A DNA stretch of 24,748 nt from positions 1-24,748 of the forward strand of contig MU859374.1 in the NCBI GenBank assembly GCA_033297205.1. Direction: 5' to 3'. This document shows positions 9,626-19,609 of the stretch, one piece after another. Made by a program: the position numbers and the translations under genes. Below the pieces are notes generated by a model. That model saw only the letters and a program-made list of their open reading frames with translations. It was not told the DNA's origin and ran no database searches. The DNA is from Pseudoneurospora amorphoporcata. Its lineage: Eukaryota; Ascomycota; Sordariomycetes; Sordariales; Sordariaceae. Each line of letters begins with the position of its first letter. Position 1 is the first letter of the stretch.

Positions 9626-11550
9626 AGGAGCGGGCGAAAATCCTAATCAAGTCTTTTATTTTCTTCTCCCCTACCTTAATAGGGATAAAATAGGCTATCT
9701 TCGTAAAGGGATCGACTATTACCTAAATAGAATCGTAGCCGTTTGATAGAGGTAGGTCTGTAATGAAGTTCATCGCGACTGACTGCCAGGGGTGTAATAG
9801 AGCTCTATAGGCTATAATAGGCTATGAGGGGAATGTTTGGGAGGTTTGTTCTGTTGGCATTCGTAGTAGCCTCCAACGTACTCCCTAACTGAGTCCTCCA
9901 TTTTAGGCCACCAGAAGTTCCTAATAATCAACTCTATAGTTTTATCCATTCCCATATGACTAGCGACCTTTGTGTCGTGCTCGGAGGTGATGACGGCTGT
10001 CTGTAGGGGTTCTAGAACCCAGAGGCGGTTCTTTCAGTATAGTAGATTATTAGATTTCTCGTAGTCTTCGTTGGGTTCGTTTTTGTTGAATTGTTCTATG
10101 TAGGCTGAGTTCGTTTGTCTAGCTTCCTTGAGCTGGCAAATGAATTTATTATTTCATTGAGGGGTTGAGATGCTACAGAGCCTTTCTTTGGATAAGAGGA
10201 AACTGCTTTCTTTAGAGTGTGAGAAATGTTTTTCTTGCAAGACTGACGTAATCAGCTGGTCTTTACCCCCCTCCCTTCTTAAGTTTGAAACTTTCCTGAC
10301 GGGAAAGGGCATCGGCTTTGGAATTGAGGTGACCCGGACGGTAGTTGATGATAAACTAGAAATTAGCTAACTAAATAGCCCAGCGTGCCTGCCGTCGGTT
10401 GAGGACCTTCGCATGGGTAAAATAGGCTAAATTTTAGTGATCGGAGAAAACTTCGATTCTGTACTTGGCTCCTTCAAGGTAAATCCTCTAGCGATTAAAG
10501 CTGTCGACGATAGCCAAGAGTTCCTTATTATAGATTTCGTAGTTCATCTCGGCAGGCGTCATTTTCCTTAAATGAAATGCGACGGGGTGTAGTTTGCCGT
10601 CGGCCTTCTTTTGGGAAAGAATGGCGCCGATTCTGAAATCTGAAGCGTCGGTTTCCATAATAGCAGGTTCTGCTAGGTCGAAGTGAGCCAAGACTAGTGC
10701 CATTGTGAAGGCTTCCTTTAGGTCCTTGAAGGCTTTCACTATAGGCTCTATCCATTTCTAAAGCTTCTTGTCTAGCGAGTTTCCTTTCGAGAGAGCTTAG
10801 ACGATTGTAGAGAATCCTTTAATAAACCTTCAGTAGAAGTTAGCAAAACCCAAAAAGGATTGGGATTCCTTGAGCGTTGTAGGCTATTTCCATTCCAAGA
10901 TACTTTTAACTTTATCCTCAACCATGCCAATACCTTGGGGAGAGATGATGTAACTAAGAAATTCGACTTCGGTAACCCTCTATTTGCACTTTTGCAGGGC
11001 AACGGCAAAGTGTTTGTCAGTAAGCCGCTTCAAGACCTCCAGTACCAATCGATTATATTCTTCTTCAATGTCAGCGTAGATTAGAATATCATCGAGATAG
11101 ACGAGTACTTCTACGTCTAAAAAGTCTATAAATAGGTAGTTCATTATAGCCTAGAACGTAGAAGGTATATTAATTAGTCCCATGGGTATTACGACGTATT
11201 CGAAGAGGCCGTATTTGTACTAGAAGGCTATTTTCTATTTGTAACCTTTGGCAATACAGACCAAGAAAAAGCCGGATTTGAGATCGATTTTTGAAAAGAT
11301 CTTGGCTGTCCGGAGGGCGTGCTGGAGCTCTGTAATGAGCGAGATTGAGTGCCTAACTAGGACGGTCATCCTGTTGATGACACGGTAATTGACTACTAGC
11401 CTAAAAGGGTCGTCTAGGTCTTTCTTATCGATAAATATGAGGGGCGCGCTGCAAGAGGAGGTAGATTTTCTTATTTGCCCAAAGTTCAGCATCTTCTCAA
11501 GCCAGGGTTTGAGGGCATTGAGTTCACGCCCGCTCATTGTGAAGAGAGGT
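9626..11550 (-). pseudogene. Element B pol, RT, RNase H and integrase first half
   Basis: Right to left: RT N-terminal part (MSGRELNALKPWLEKML, IRKSTSSCSAPL, about 11460-11537), RIFSKIDLKSGF-like, catalytic YLDDILIY (about 11085-11110) and QSFLGFANFY. RNase H follows (ETDASDFRIGAIL, NYEIYNKELLAIVD, 10488-10739; then FSDH). The integrase zinc region has HDTKVASHMG and YYEC near 9850-9970, where the first Cys of CxxC has become Tyr. The core starts AMNFITDLPLSNGYDS: the first catalytic Asp is Asn here, a G-to-A change. Stops replace Trp, Gln and Arg. The piece ends at RSYW, where D is inserted, and starts at the G insertion. Confidence 0.92.
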
Positions 11551-12216
11551 TGTTTGCTACAATGCTCTAACTAGCCTATAATAATAGTACTAGTATAGGG
11601 ATGCTACAGTGAACTATGCACTTATAACAGAGCAGAGTGGAAGCGGTAGTACGACAGCAGTGCTGAAGGAAGCAGCGTAGTTGCAGCGTAGTTGCAAATA
11701 CAATAGAAGTGTTATAAAAGAGGTCTTAGAGAGGACTCTGCTCTCAAGATAGAAGATTATAGTAGACTCTGCACTGTGAGAAACAACTATTATAGTAAAC
11801 TCTGCACTATAAAAAAAGACTATATTATATTGCTTAAATTATACTTACTTGCTTACTTGCTTACTTAAGGAGTGACTAATTAGCGGAGAAGAGAGGTCTT
11901 TATATACATAAATACCAAGTGTCTGGGAGCTTCTAGAGTGTAGAATTGCTTGTAAAAGTACTATACTATGAAAGAAAAGAGTTGAATCTATAAGTTTCTG
12001 TTGTATTCTATAATGACAAATCAATCTAGGGAGAATGCTAAATAGGTTTGAGAATCTAGAACGCAGTGGTGAAACCTCTGTGTTCTAGTAGAATCTGTGG
12101 GGGCTGACCCGACTGATTCCATAATGTAGAAAAAATAGTGTCCTTAGCAATCAGCCTTCTATACTACAAAGTAGTACAAGGCAGTTACAAGGCATAGTAC
12201 TAGCCACACGTTAACA
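11551..12216 (-). mobile_element. Element G, 666-bp solo LTR in B
   Basis: The ends are TGTTTGCTAC and CGTTAACA (TGTT...AACA), flanked by GAGGT (11546-11550) and GAAGT (12217-12221), a TSD with one G/A change. It separates the B protease/RT linker (WDYKIDLKKGET, 12250) from the RT start (LFTMSGREL, 11537). The inside has no coding similarity. It has a short GCTTACTT tandem run near 11850 and a repeated ACTCTGCACT motif near 11765-11810. It is long enough to be a whole LTR of an otherwise absent element. The orientation is inferred from the TGTTAAC end only, and the frame across the site is off by a base or two. Confidence 0.7.
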
Positions 12217-12221
12217 GAAGT

Positions 12222-12963
12222 CTATATAGTAGGGTTTCTCCCTTCTTTAAATCGATTTTATAATCCCAAGGCTAATAATCTGGCATTCGTATCGCCGCTT
12301 CCTCGCTTATAATAGAGAGGAATTCTCGGAACTTTTCTAGCACTACTACAATTGCGGCGTCGATCTTGGTCTAAATACTAGCGATAGTTTCTATAGGGGA
12401 AAATCCTAAGACGATAGAGCTAGTATAGTTTTGCTGATAGTATTCTGAGGCGAACTTGATTTCCTGCGTTTTATCGAAGAAACAGGCTGGTTCATACTGT
12501 TGTAACCACTAATGGGAAAGAATAATATCGTACTAGTCATCCATCACTAAAAGCTCAAAGTTAAGTCGAATATAATAATCCTCCTAATAACGAAGGACGA
12601 CTGCCTCAATATAATATCTCCCGCCTACTATATTGACAACGGAGTTAAAACTCATAATAGTTTGGACCCGGGGTCGTTTAATTAAAGGGAGCTTCTAGAC
12701 TCTAGCCTTGTAAAAGGACATAATAGGGATCAAGCTTCCTAGGTCCAAGAGAACTCGGATAGGGTATTCTTCATCATTGTAGAGCAAGGTCATTCGTATG
12801 ATAGGACGTGTGCCTAACAAAGGTTCTAGGCATGTCTTCTTTTGAGGAGGCTATTCTAGTTTATCGTTAAGGCTAAGCCTTTTCAAAGTACAAACGACGG
12901 GGTATTCTGGAGTTACACTAAGGTGAGGCCAGGATAATCTATAGGGTGCTTCATAGCGGCCAT
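12222..12963 (-). pseudogene. Element B pol, protease region
   Basis: Right to left: HLSVTPEYPVVCTLKRL, then LLGTRPIIRMTLLYN, IRVLLDLGSLIPIM, FNSVV and DIILSH-stop-WLQQY-like, and finally VLEKFREFLSII and MPDY-stop-PWDYKIDL leading to the RT. This matches the retropepsin-like protease domain of fungal Ty3/gypsy elements. The expected active-site triplet Asp-Ser/Thr-Gly reads DLG, so the Ser/Thr is lost. The frame overlaps the end of gag at about 12964 in a different phase, suggesting that gag and pol were originally read by a ribosomal frameshift. Decay makes this uncertain. Confidence 0.78.
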
Positions 12964-13215
12964 CTAAAAATCCGAGTCGGAATCGTCGATTTCTATAATT
13001 CTAGTAGAAGCTATAATTGTATCAACTTTAGCCTTCTTGAACTGGGCATCGTTATCTCGGTTGAGAGCCTCATCCTTTTCTTCTTCACAATTGCTATTCT
13101 TTCTTTTAACTACGGCCATAGTTGCTAGTTAGGGTAATTCTTTACTATTATTATCCTTCCTTACGAAACACTCCAGGGTATAATAGTTGTCGCGGCCGCA
13201 TCGCCAATAGGTTAC
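12964..13215 (-). pseudogene. Element B gag, zinc knuckle and C-terminal tail
   Basis: The minus strand reads YWRCGRDNYYTLECFVRKD, a CCHC zinc knuckle (C-x2-C-x4-H-x4-C) in which the first Cys and the His have both become Tyr. The TGT to TAT and CAC to TAC changes fit RIP. A charged tail follows (MAVVKRKNSNCEEEKDEAL ... IIEIDDSDSDF) up to a stop at 12964. The knuckle is the RNA-binding end of Gag. Upstream it is cut by solo LTR E: the frame KKD-stop-VT before E joins YWRCG after it when E and one GTTAC copy are removed. Confidence 0.85.
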
Positions 13216-13580
13216 TATTACGAACTTAAGCAGGACACACAGGCCGACCAGACCGCTAGGAGACCATCACCACTCTAGGACTAGTTGATGTAACTCCAAG
13301 GTCTGGGATTGTCCAGGAAGGCGTGGTACTATAGTGCTCACGCCAAGCAAGTGCTCACGGTGAGCAGGAGTCGCGAGTGAGCAAGCAAGACTCAAGATAG
13401 ATATAAGGGCGACTGAAGAACGCAGATTGTCAGATAAGTTCGACAGTAGTCAATTGATCTTTATCACTAAGACACGTATAACGCTACCATACTTGTTGTA
13501 AACCTTTTGGCTTCACCGAACAGCACTGATAGTCTTTACCTTCAGCTATCCCACTTAGGCAGATCAGACTGCCGTTCGTC
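13216..13580 (-). mobile_element. Element E, 365-bp solo LTR in B gag
   Basis: Flanked by a perfect 5-bp TSD, GTTAC at 13211-13215 and 13581-13585. On the minus strand it starts TGTGACGAACGGC. The other end is TATTACGAAC on the plus strand, an imperfect inverted match to the first. Its first 92 bases (minus sense) recur at 24657-24748 on the plus strand with one difference. It holds many CAG/CTG and few RIP-type changes compared with B around it. A perfect hairpin TGCTCACGGTGAGCA lies at 13352-13366. No internal region or partner LTR in the same orientation is present, so it is a solo LTR. Confidence 0.88.
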
Positions 13581-13585
13581 ACAGT

Positions 13586-13687
13586 TACTCAGTCCTTTTT
13601 ACGCTAATCAATATTGCTGAAGTCGATATCCTTCAAGGCCTCGCGGACGCTATTCTATTTCTTGTCCTTGATTGGCCTATTAGGTTT
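13586..13687 (-). pseudogene. Element B gag, short middle segment
   Basis: The minus strand reads KPNRPIKDKK-stop-NSVREALKDIDFSNID, a charged linker before the zinc knuckle. It is stranded between two insertions, LTR E on the left and the DNA transposon on the right. It joins in frame to NQSLR at 14801 and to the zinc knuckle at 13210. Confidence 0.75.
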
Positions 13688-13695
13688 TCTTAAGA

Positions 13696-14792
13696 GAAAG
13701 TCTTTTCGCACTGCCCTCAATGTCTTCATACACTGCTCCCCCACTTTAATTTTTTTTTTAGACCAATAATCTTACACGCATCTATTAGCCTCCCCTTAGC
13801 GCACCTTGGCGCACATTAGCTCCCGCTCCCTCCTCACTCTGGACCGCCAAGACCCAGATTTCAAGCCATTACGCGCCCAGACCCGTGCAGTCGTACTGCA
13901 CTGGCCACCTCTGGTCTGAGCGCCTAGACTAGGCTAGACTAGCTAGTCTAGCTTAGTCGTTTTCTAGTATTTGTACCTTGCTTCCTTTCTGCACCAAACT
14001 ACCACCGCACACATCACCACATCGCAGTCAGTCAATCAATCCACCTCAACACCAGCACGTCGCATCGCCAAGTAAACAAGGCGCTTGCATTTGGTCAACA
14101 GTAAGATATAATCCATCAATTTTTCTATACGTTTTTCCAGCTAACCGTGATGTTGCAAATAGCCGACCCGACGGGCGCGCGCGACCGTGGCGCAAATAAA
14201 AACATCGACCCCGCGCTCCTCAACCCCAGCGTCAACCCCAATCCCCCCAACCTACCTACCTTCGTACAAGATACCTCTAAGCTCAGTGCTTCTGCGCCTA
14301 ATACCCAGGTATCTCATACCGTTGTGGCCGTCGCAGCGCACGCATTGCTGGCACCCAGAACCAGTAAAGAGAGGCTCACTGGCAGTTAGATACGTCAATT
14401 GCATAGATAAAATCAATAATGTATGGATTAATGTAGAGTGCAGTGCAGTATAGTAAGCTCAATCGAGCTTAAGCAACCTTAATTAAACGCGACGTACAAA
14501 AGTGCGACCATACCACTCAGTGCCCTATAAGACAGCTATAGAACGCTCTGTAAAAATTGGGTCTAGGTACCAATCTAGCTACACGTGCTACAGTCTGGAG
14601 TCTGGGCTTGGCATGGCGTGAAAAATATAATGCCCAGACTTACTAGCTAAAATGTATAAAAAAAACCACGCCAAAGTGTGGTGTGGGTCCAGAAGTTATG
14701 TCTGTGAGATGATTGGTTCAAAAAGCAGGAGAGGGCGCGCTAAGTGGAGGAGCAGTGTATGAAGACATTGAGGGCAGTGCGAAAAGACTTTC
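13696..14792 (+). mobile_element. 1.1-kb TIR DNA transposon, probably non-autonomous
   Basis: The terminal inverted repeats are 45 bp and identical at both ends (GAAAGTCTTTTCGCACTGCC...). Inside each TIR a GTCTTnnnnnCACTGC motif occurs twice about 22 bases apart. The flanks TCTTAAGA (13688-13695) and TCTCAAAG (14793-14800) form an 8-bp TSD differing by three transitions. Removing the element and one copy rejoins B gag in frame (NQSLR to KPNRP). An 8-bp TSD is typical of hAT elements, among others, but the ends lack the usual CAG start. No transposase is recognisable. Relatives lie at 1-164, 840 onwards and 22119-22531. Confidence 0.88.
14099..14160 (+). other. Putative intron conserved in the DNA-transposon family
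   Basis: GTAAGATATAATCC begins at 14101, a branch-like GCTAAC lies at about 14139, and GCAAATAG ends at about 14161. The copy at 1187-1235 keeps the GTAAG start, a TTAACTAAT branch-like site and GCAAATAG, although the flanks have diverged. This suggests a real spliced leader or 5' exon of the former transposase gene. The exons show no family that I know, and no ATG-led frame crosses the junction cleanly. The open stretch beyond it (DPALLNPSVNPNPPNLP) may be a remnant of the protein's start. Confidence 0.4.
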
Positions 14793-14800
14793 TCTCAAAG

Positions 14801-16481
14801 ATTGGTTTTGGTCGGAGCGTAATTTCTTGTAGGATTGTTGGCCCGACTTCGAGTGCTCCGTCCTAGACGTAGGCGCGCTTTTTCCCTGTCTCTGATATCT
14901 TGGAGCGCGAATTATATTTTTGTAGACTCGTCCAGCTTCTCGAACGGCGCTCATCAACTCATCGTCGGTTTCAGGCACTCCCTCTCAAATGGAGTAGATC
15001 AGCTCTATGATCTTGGAGGGTAGAGTCTAAGCGATTTAATCTTAGAAGGTAGTGCTAGCCCATTTGACGGTTTCGTTTAAGTCCAACAGCTCGGTAAGGT
15101 ATTCAGCAATATCTCCTTCGTACTTGAGCTCCCGCATTTTTCTGGAGTTGCAGTATCGTTCAAAAGAGTCCCGAAATCGTTTAGCCAGAGCGCTAAAATA
15201 TCCCTTTCAAGTATCCTCGACTCCCATAAACTAGATCTGAGGGACTCGTAAGTCGTGCTATTTTTAGGCCTTGTCGGTAAGTATCGATCCGAGCTAATTA
15301 ATCTTATAACCGTCAGTTAGGAAGCTAGTAGTATATATGTAAAAGTACGCGTTAATCCTAGCCCACCAAAGTCGGAAGGTATCGAGCTTCTTGCTATCGT
15401 AAGTCGAGGGTTTATTAAAGTGGATGGGCGTTGTTTAGGTAGTGGGGTATCCTAAGTTCTAGAAGAAGTAGTCAGCTTGGTACTGGGCAGGATCTTCGGC
15501 CGGCCCACCAACGCGATAGGGTAGACTGGGGGGCCCTAGGGGTCCTTAACCTCCCGCAGACTATCTAAGAGGAATAGTACTAGCTCCTCAAAGGTCGGCA
15601 TAAGTAGCCTCATGATTCGAACTTATCTAGCTTATCTTCTTGCCTAGGCTACTTAGAGGAGGCTATCGTTAATTAGGCTAGGACTAGTAGGAGGATCGTA
15701 GGCTAAGGATCGCTATATGCTAGGCGCTTTAGTAGCAGCGCGTTATTCCAAAAATCTCTAAACTAACGCAGCGTCGGAGGCCTTTTGGCCTGACTGGATA
15801 AAGGCTTCTTGAATGGCCTTCTAGGTGCTTTGCTAGAGGCTAGCGATTTGTGCGATTTATACCTCAAGGTCCTTAAGTTAATTAGAGTCGACGAGCTTGC
15901 TAAGGATATCGTCGATCTAAGATTCTTTGTTGGCTACCCAAGTGTCGATTCGCCTCAAGATAGATTGTTAACGGGCGTTCCATTCGTCGAGGTTTTTGAG
16001 GGCCTCCTAATGTCGCGAGGTGATTTTCTACAGCTAGTCGATAGCTTTCTAGCGTTTCGTATCCTTTTTCCTATATCTGGCGATAGCAGTCTAGACTTCG
16101 GAGGCGAATCGGGAGCTTGCTTGCTGGACTTCTTATTCGAGGCGAGCGATAGTAGTCTAAGAGGCTTCGTATCTAGCTAAGCAGAAGGAAGTGATGGGCA
16201 TCGTAGTATCTTCTCAAGATCTCGTATTGTTCCTTAAGTGTAGTGAGTTCCTAGGTATACTTATTACTAATAGCTACAGCTATTACACGGATCTAGTTAT
16301 AAGCGACAGCGACTTGTTCATAGAGGGTAACTAGCCAAAATAGCAGGTTAGGGACCCGAACGTAACCGTTGGTAATATCAGTATTGTTAGTTATAATAGT
16401 ATCGAAATCCTCAACGTTGTAGACTACCAAGGATTGTTCTAGCTCAATGGAGAGCAGCGGAGAGTCGCGTTCGGTGGCCAT
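14801..16481 (-). pseudogene. Element B gag, main part
   Basis: The first ATG at 16481 (MATERDSPLLSIELEQ) lies about 50 bases inside the 5' LTR, where a gag start is expected. Further on, capsid-like stretches are readable: LDTFRLWWARINAYF (about 15330-15390), FMGVEDT, RFRDSFERYCNSRKMRELK (about 15130-15190) and PETDDELMSAVREAGRVYKN (about 14920-14978). A basic stretch then ends at NQSLR where the DNA transposon lies. The pattern fits the retrotransposon Gag capsid. Stops occur in all parts. The plus-strand open stretches of this region are shadows of gag. Confidence 0.82.
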
Positions 16482-16533
16482 AATAAGAAGTTAAGTAAAA
16501 ATTAGGTAGTTCGAAAGGGAAGTAGTTTATCTG

Positions 16534-17015
16534 TGACAAGGGCTGTGATTAGGACTTGGAACAGTAGTTCAATTTAGCTAATAAACTACTTTGGTCTCGA
16601 AAGCCTTATTAATCTTCTTAACCTCCAAGAGAAAGTTAGGCTTCAAAACCTTCTTATACTAAAGTGAATCGGTACGTACTTGAGGTACGCATTAAGCTTT
16701 GTCGCCTAAGGCTTTCAAGATATCTATCTAGTAGTCTGTATACGTGTGGATCTTCCTGAATGCCTTTATTTATTCTCTATCTTCCTTTTGGCACTATCCT
16801 TTATTCGGCGCCCTGCTTCTTGCTTGGTTGGTTGTGGTTGCTTCTGGGATAACCATGGCCAAGGGCCCAGCCGCGGGTCCGGCCGAGGGTCCGGCCGAGG
16901 TGGGTGTTGTAGCCGGAGGCCACTGAGTATTTTGAGGCTAATGCTAGGCGTTGAGGCTCTATTAAGTTTTGCCATCCTAACCCTTGGACTATAGGCAATG
17001 TCCGTATAATAACCA
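16534..17015 (-). repeat. Element B 5' LTR
   Basis: A 482-bp direct repeat of 7586-8050. On the minus strand it runs from about TGGTTATTATACGG to CACAGCCCTTGTCA. It holds a GC-rich tandem duplication (GGTCCGGCCGAG twice, about 16877-16901). It retains more C and G than the 3' copy. The outer edge next to the A RT (17012-17016) is uncertain by a few bases. Confidence 0.88.
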
Positions 17016-18280
17016 GAGCATCGCAAAGACCGAACGGTACTACTAGCCATTTAAACAAGCCGTATCAGGTTCGGAATACCGTTTTAAGTTCCTTTCCTTC
17101 TACTATACGAATTTTATAGAACGCTTATACGACGTCCACCTTCGAATACTACGTTATACCCTTTAACACTCTAAAAGTTTTATAGATAAATAGTAAGAAG
17201 TAGCGGTCTACATAGATAATAGCATTGAGAGCTCAGTAATTATAGCAAAAATGGAGACTACCACCGGGCTTCCAAACGAAGAGGACTAAAGCGCCCGCCT
17301 TAGAACTACTAGCTCGGATAAACCCTTTATTTAGCAAGTCCCGAAGAGTCTTCTTAAATACTAAGAATTCTTCTTGAAACATACTATATAACGGCCCGTA
17401 CGGCAGCGGTAAATCTTTGCTATCGGAACCCTTCTTAAGCTCTATCTTCAAATCTACAACTAGTTTGTACTTATTAAGACGATCGGCCTCTTGCTTCCGG
17501 AATAGGGGCAGGAGATCCCAAAACTCCCGCGGGATGACCTGCTTGAGCTCCTCGTCGGTGCGGACTCTCTTGAGGGCTAAAGCTTTCTTAATATCTTTTA
17601 TAGTAACTGCGAAAATACTTACATTTGCGACGTCTCGACCGTATTTCTTTTTAATACGCTTATATGTACTAACGAAGGTGGTAGTGATAACATAGACTGC
17701 TCTCTTGAATTCTTACAATATCAGTGAGGGCTCGAGCTTCCCTAGGCTAACGTAATCAACCCAAGACTTTGTAGCTCTATTCCAAAGGCGCTTCTCGTAG
17801 GGAATAGAGTAGGCCTTATTAGCTGTAAGCCACGGCTTACCCAGAATAATGGGATATTTTAGTTTTGGAACAATATAGGCATAGGTAGGAGAAACTTTCT
17901 CTTGTAGCTCGAGAAGGAAATGGGTAATGCCTTGGATAGTCGCGCCTTTTATAATGGCTGAAGCACCACGTATTTGCTAGCCCGGGATAGGAACGACGGG
18001 GATCTAGAAATTCTTAAGAACATCTTCACTAATTACAGCGAAACACTAGCACCCTTCATCAACAAGGACGTAGAATAGGTTTGTGGAATTAATAACGATG
18101 GGTATTAAAGTAGGCTCTGCCTCCATCTGTGGCTTAAACTCTTCCACTTTGCTCAATACTTCAGGAGAGGGCTCCGGCGCCCGACTTTGCACTAGAACTA
18201 CTCTTTTCCCTACTCCGCGTCGGAATTATTTAGAGCGTCCCCAGTATCTTCCTCTTTTTCCAACAGCGGAGCTACATAGG
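17016..18280 (-). pseudogene. Element A pol, protease and RT N-terminal part
   Basis: Right to left: a protease-like stretch (NLFYVLVDEGCQCFAVI near 18040-18080, where Asp-Ser/Thr-Gly would be expected and DEG is read), YPIILGKPWLTANKAYSI (about 17790-17860), then the linker (TDEELKQVIPREFWDLLP) and RT (LPYGPLYSMFQEEF, NKGFIRASSSKAGALVLF, 17233-17420). It ends with KWLVVPFGLCDA at 17016, where B begins. The next residues of the motif are at 7585. Stops replace Trp and Gln between FCYNY and FKW. With 6940-7585 it makes one RT domain split by 9.4 kb. Confidence 0.88.
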
Positions 18281-18284
18281 TAGC

Positions 18285-19544
18285 CTAGACGCGGACGCTC
18301 TTATTGTTTTGAGGATTGACAGGTGGGAGATAGGGACACCTAGCGATGATATGGCTCGTAGCGCCGTAACGGATACAACGGCCTTCGGCCTTGCGCTTAT
18401 CACGCTCCTCTATAGTTACCCATTTAGCATGGGCTCGGCGCTGGGAGGTGCCACTGCCTCGAGCTCCTCGAATGTTTGTTGAGGTCATAATAACATCGCC
18501 GTCGGCATCGAGTCTATACCTAAGAGCTGGACTTAGGGAAGCCAGGCTTTAGGCGTACGAAGATTGGCACTGGCTAGGGGGGCCCGCACTTACGCCTGAT
18601 AAGACGAGTAGGTATACTGTAGACCGCCGGTCCTTATTACCTCCTTTTCACAGGAAGGCTTGATAGAGGGACCGGAACTCAGTAGTTTTTTCATATTAGC
18701 GAGCAATATTTTAAAGCTGATCCACACAAATCAAGTAGTCGTCAGACAACTAAATTATAAAGACCTGATCACTAAACCTCTTATTGATAGTGCGACAAAG
18801 GAAGCCAAATTTGACTTAGCTATCCCAATCGTAACTACTTAACTTTAAAAGTTCGTCGTCGAAGTTGGCGTAGAAGTCGGAGAACGGTTCGCTATCTTTC
18901 TATCATATCCTAGCGAGGTTGTCGAGCGCTTGATCTTGAGTATAGCAGGTGCTGAAGACTTGCTGGATTTATTTAAACAACTCGGCCAGGTTCTCTTAGC
19001 TGGTAAGAGTTTAGTGGGTCTAGTACCTTTCGAGGCGTTGTTACTTCTCGTTGGGTAAGGTATTAAGAATTTTAATCTAGGCCGCTTCTATATTAATACG
19101 CAAGCCTTTTCTGAAATTAGCATTGTACGTTTTAACGAGCTTATTATAGTAGAATATAAAAGTGTTAGGCTTGCCGTCCCACTTGAGGAAGTCAAGAAGC
19201 TTGCGCCGGTAGGGTTTAGGGTCGTTATCGGAGGAGTCGTCATCTCTAGGCTTGAGTCTCTCTTTGTCTTTCTTGCTGCTGGAGCCCTGCTTAGCAGGAA
19301 GGTCGAATGCAGGTTTGAGGGTAGGTTGGGAGTAGGTAGAAAAAGAAATCATAGACTTGACTTTATTCCTAAATTCGGGACTCGTTTACAATGTACGCGC
19401 GAGTAAGCCGAGTAAGCTGGTAACGCTAGTACTATCTATACTTTCGGTGGTGTCTTTAGCTTTCTCAGTAGAAGGCTAGGAGTCGTAAAATTATTCTATG
19501 TCGATATTAGTATTGTTATCATTAGGTACCGTAAAAGAAACCAT
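18285..19544 (-). pseudogene. Element A gag
   Basis: The likely start is the ATG at 19544 (MVSFTVPNDNN), about 65 bases inside the 5' LTR. A second Met at 19352 begins MISFSTYSQPTLKPAF. The capsid region reads FLKWDGKPNTFIFYYNKL and, after stops, FSDFYANFDDELLKL (about 18850-18890). The C-terminal part (18285-18488) has RRAHAKWVTIEERDKRKAEG followed by a zinc knuckle CIRYGATSHIIARC. Its second Cys is Tyr, the others are intact, and the tail is PYLPPVNPQ. The arrangement capsid, basic stretch, one CCHC knuckle is that of fungal chromovirus gag. Confidence 0.88.
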
Positions 19545-19609
19545 TCTAATACCAATGTATTGCCGCGCTTATAGCTGCAGGCAGTCCTTCCTTATAAGTG
19601 GTAGAACCT

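Larger units (their letters stand above)
7586..17015 (-). mobile_element. Element B, Ty3/gypsy chromovirus nested in A
   Basis: Direct LTRs at 7586-8050 and 16534-17015 bound minus-strand gag (16481 to 12964), protease, RT, RNase H, integrase and chromodomain (to 8063). The A RT reads up to FGLCDA on the right flank and resumes at PAAF on the left, so B sits in the A RT. Four later insertions (DNA transposon, E, G, D) interrupt B. Without them and their TSDs it is about 6.7 kb. The exact TSD is blurred: the flanks resemble TCCGG with a C/T change on one side and one extra base on the other. Confidence 0.88.

Noticed and set aside
11840..11870. CRISPR-like or microsatellite array at the GCTTACTT run
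   Set aside because: Only a few short adjoining units without spacers, inside LTR G; simple slippage.
13189..13580. LTR E starting at 13189 (TGTCGCGG) and serving as the 5' LTR of element B
   Set aside because: The zinc knuckle of B gag reads through 13189-13210, the perfect GTTAC duplication sets the edge at 13216, and B gag continues on the far side.
15809..16180. The longest open stretch, 123 codons on the plus strand, as a gene
   Set aside because: It lies opposite B gag (minus strand), has no recognisable domain, and is explained as a shadow of a coding region with few CAG/CTG.
16746..17058. Overlapping open stretches on both strands rich in Gly, Arg and Pro
   Set aside because: They fall in the B 5' LTR and run into the A RT flank. 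The low-complexity residues come from the GC-rich tandem units, not from a gene.
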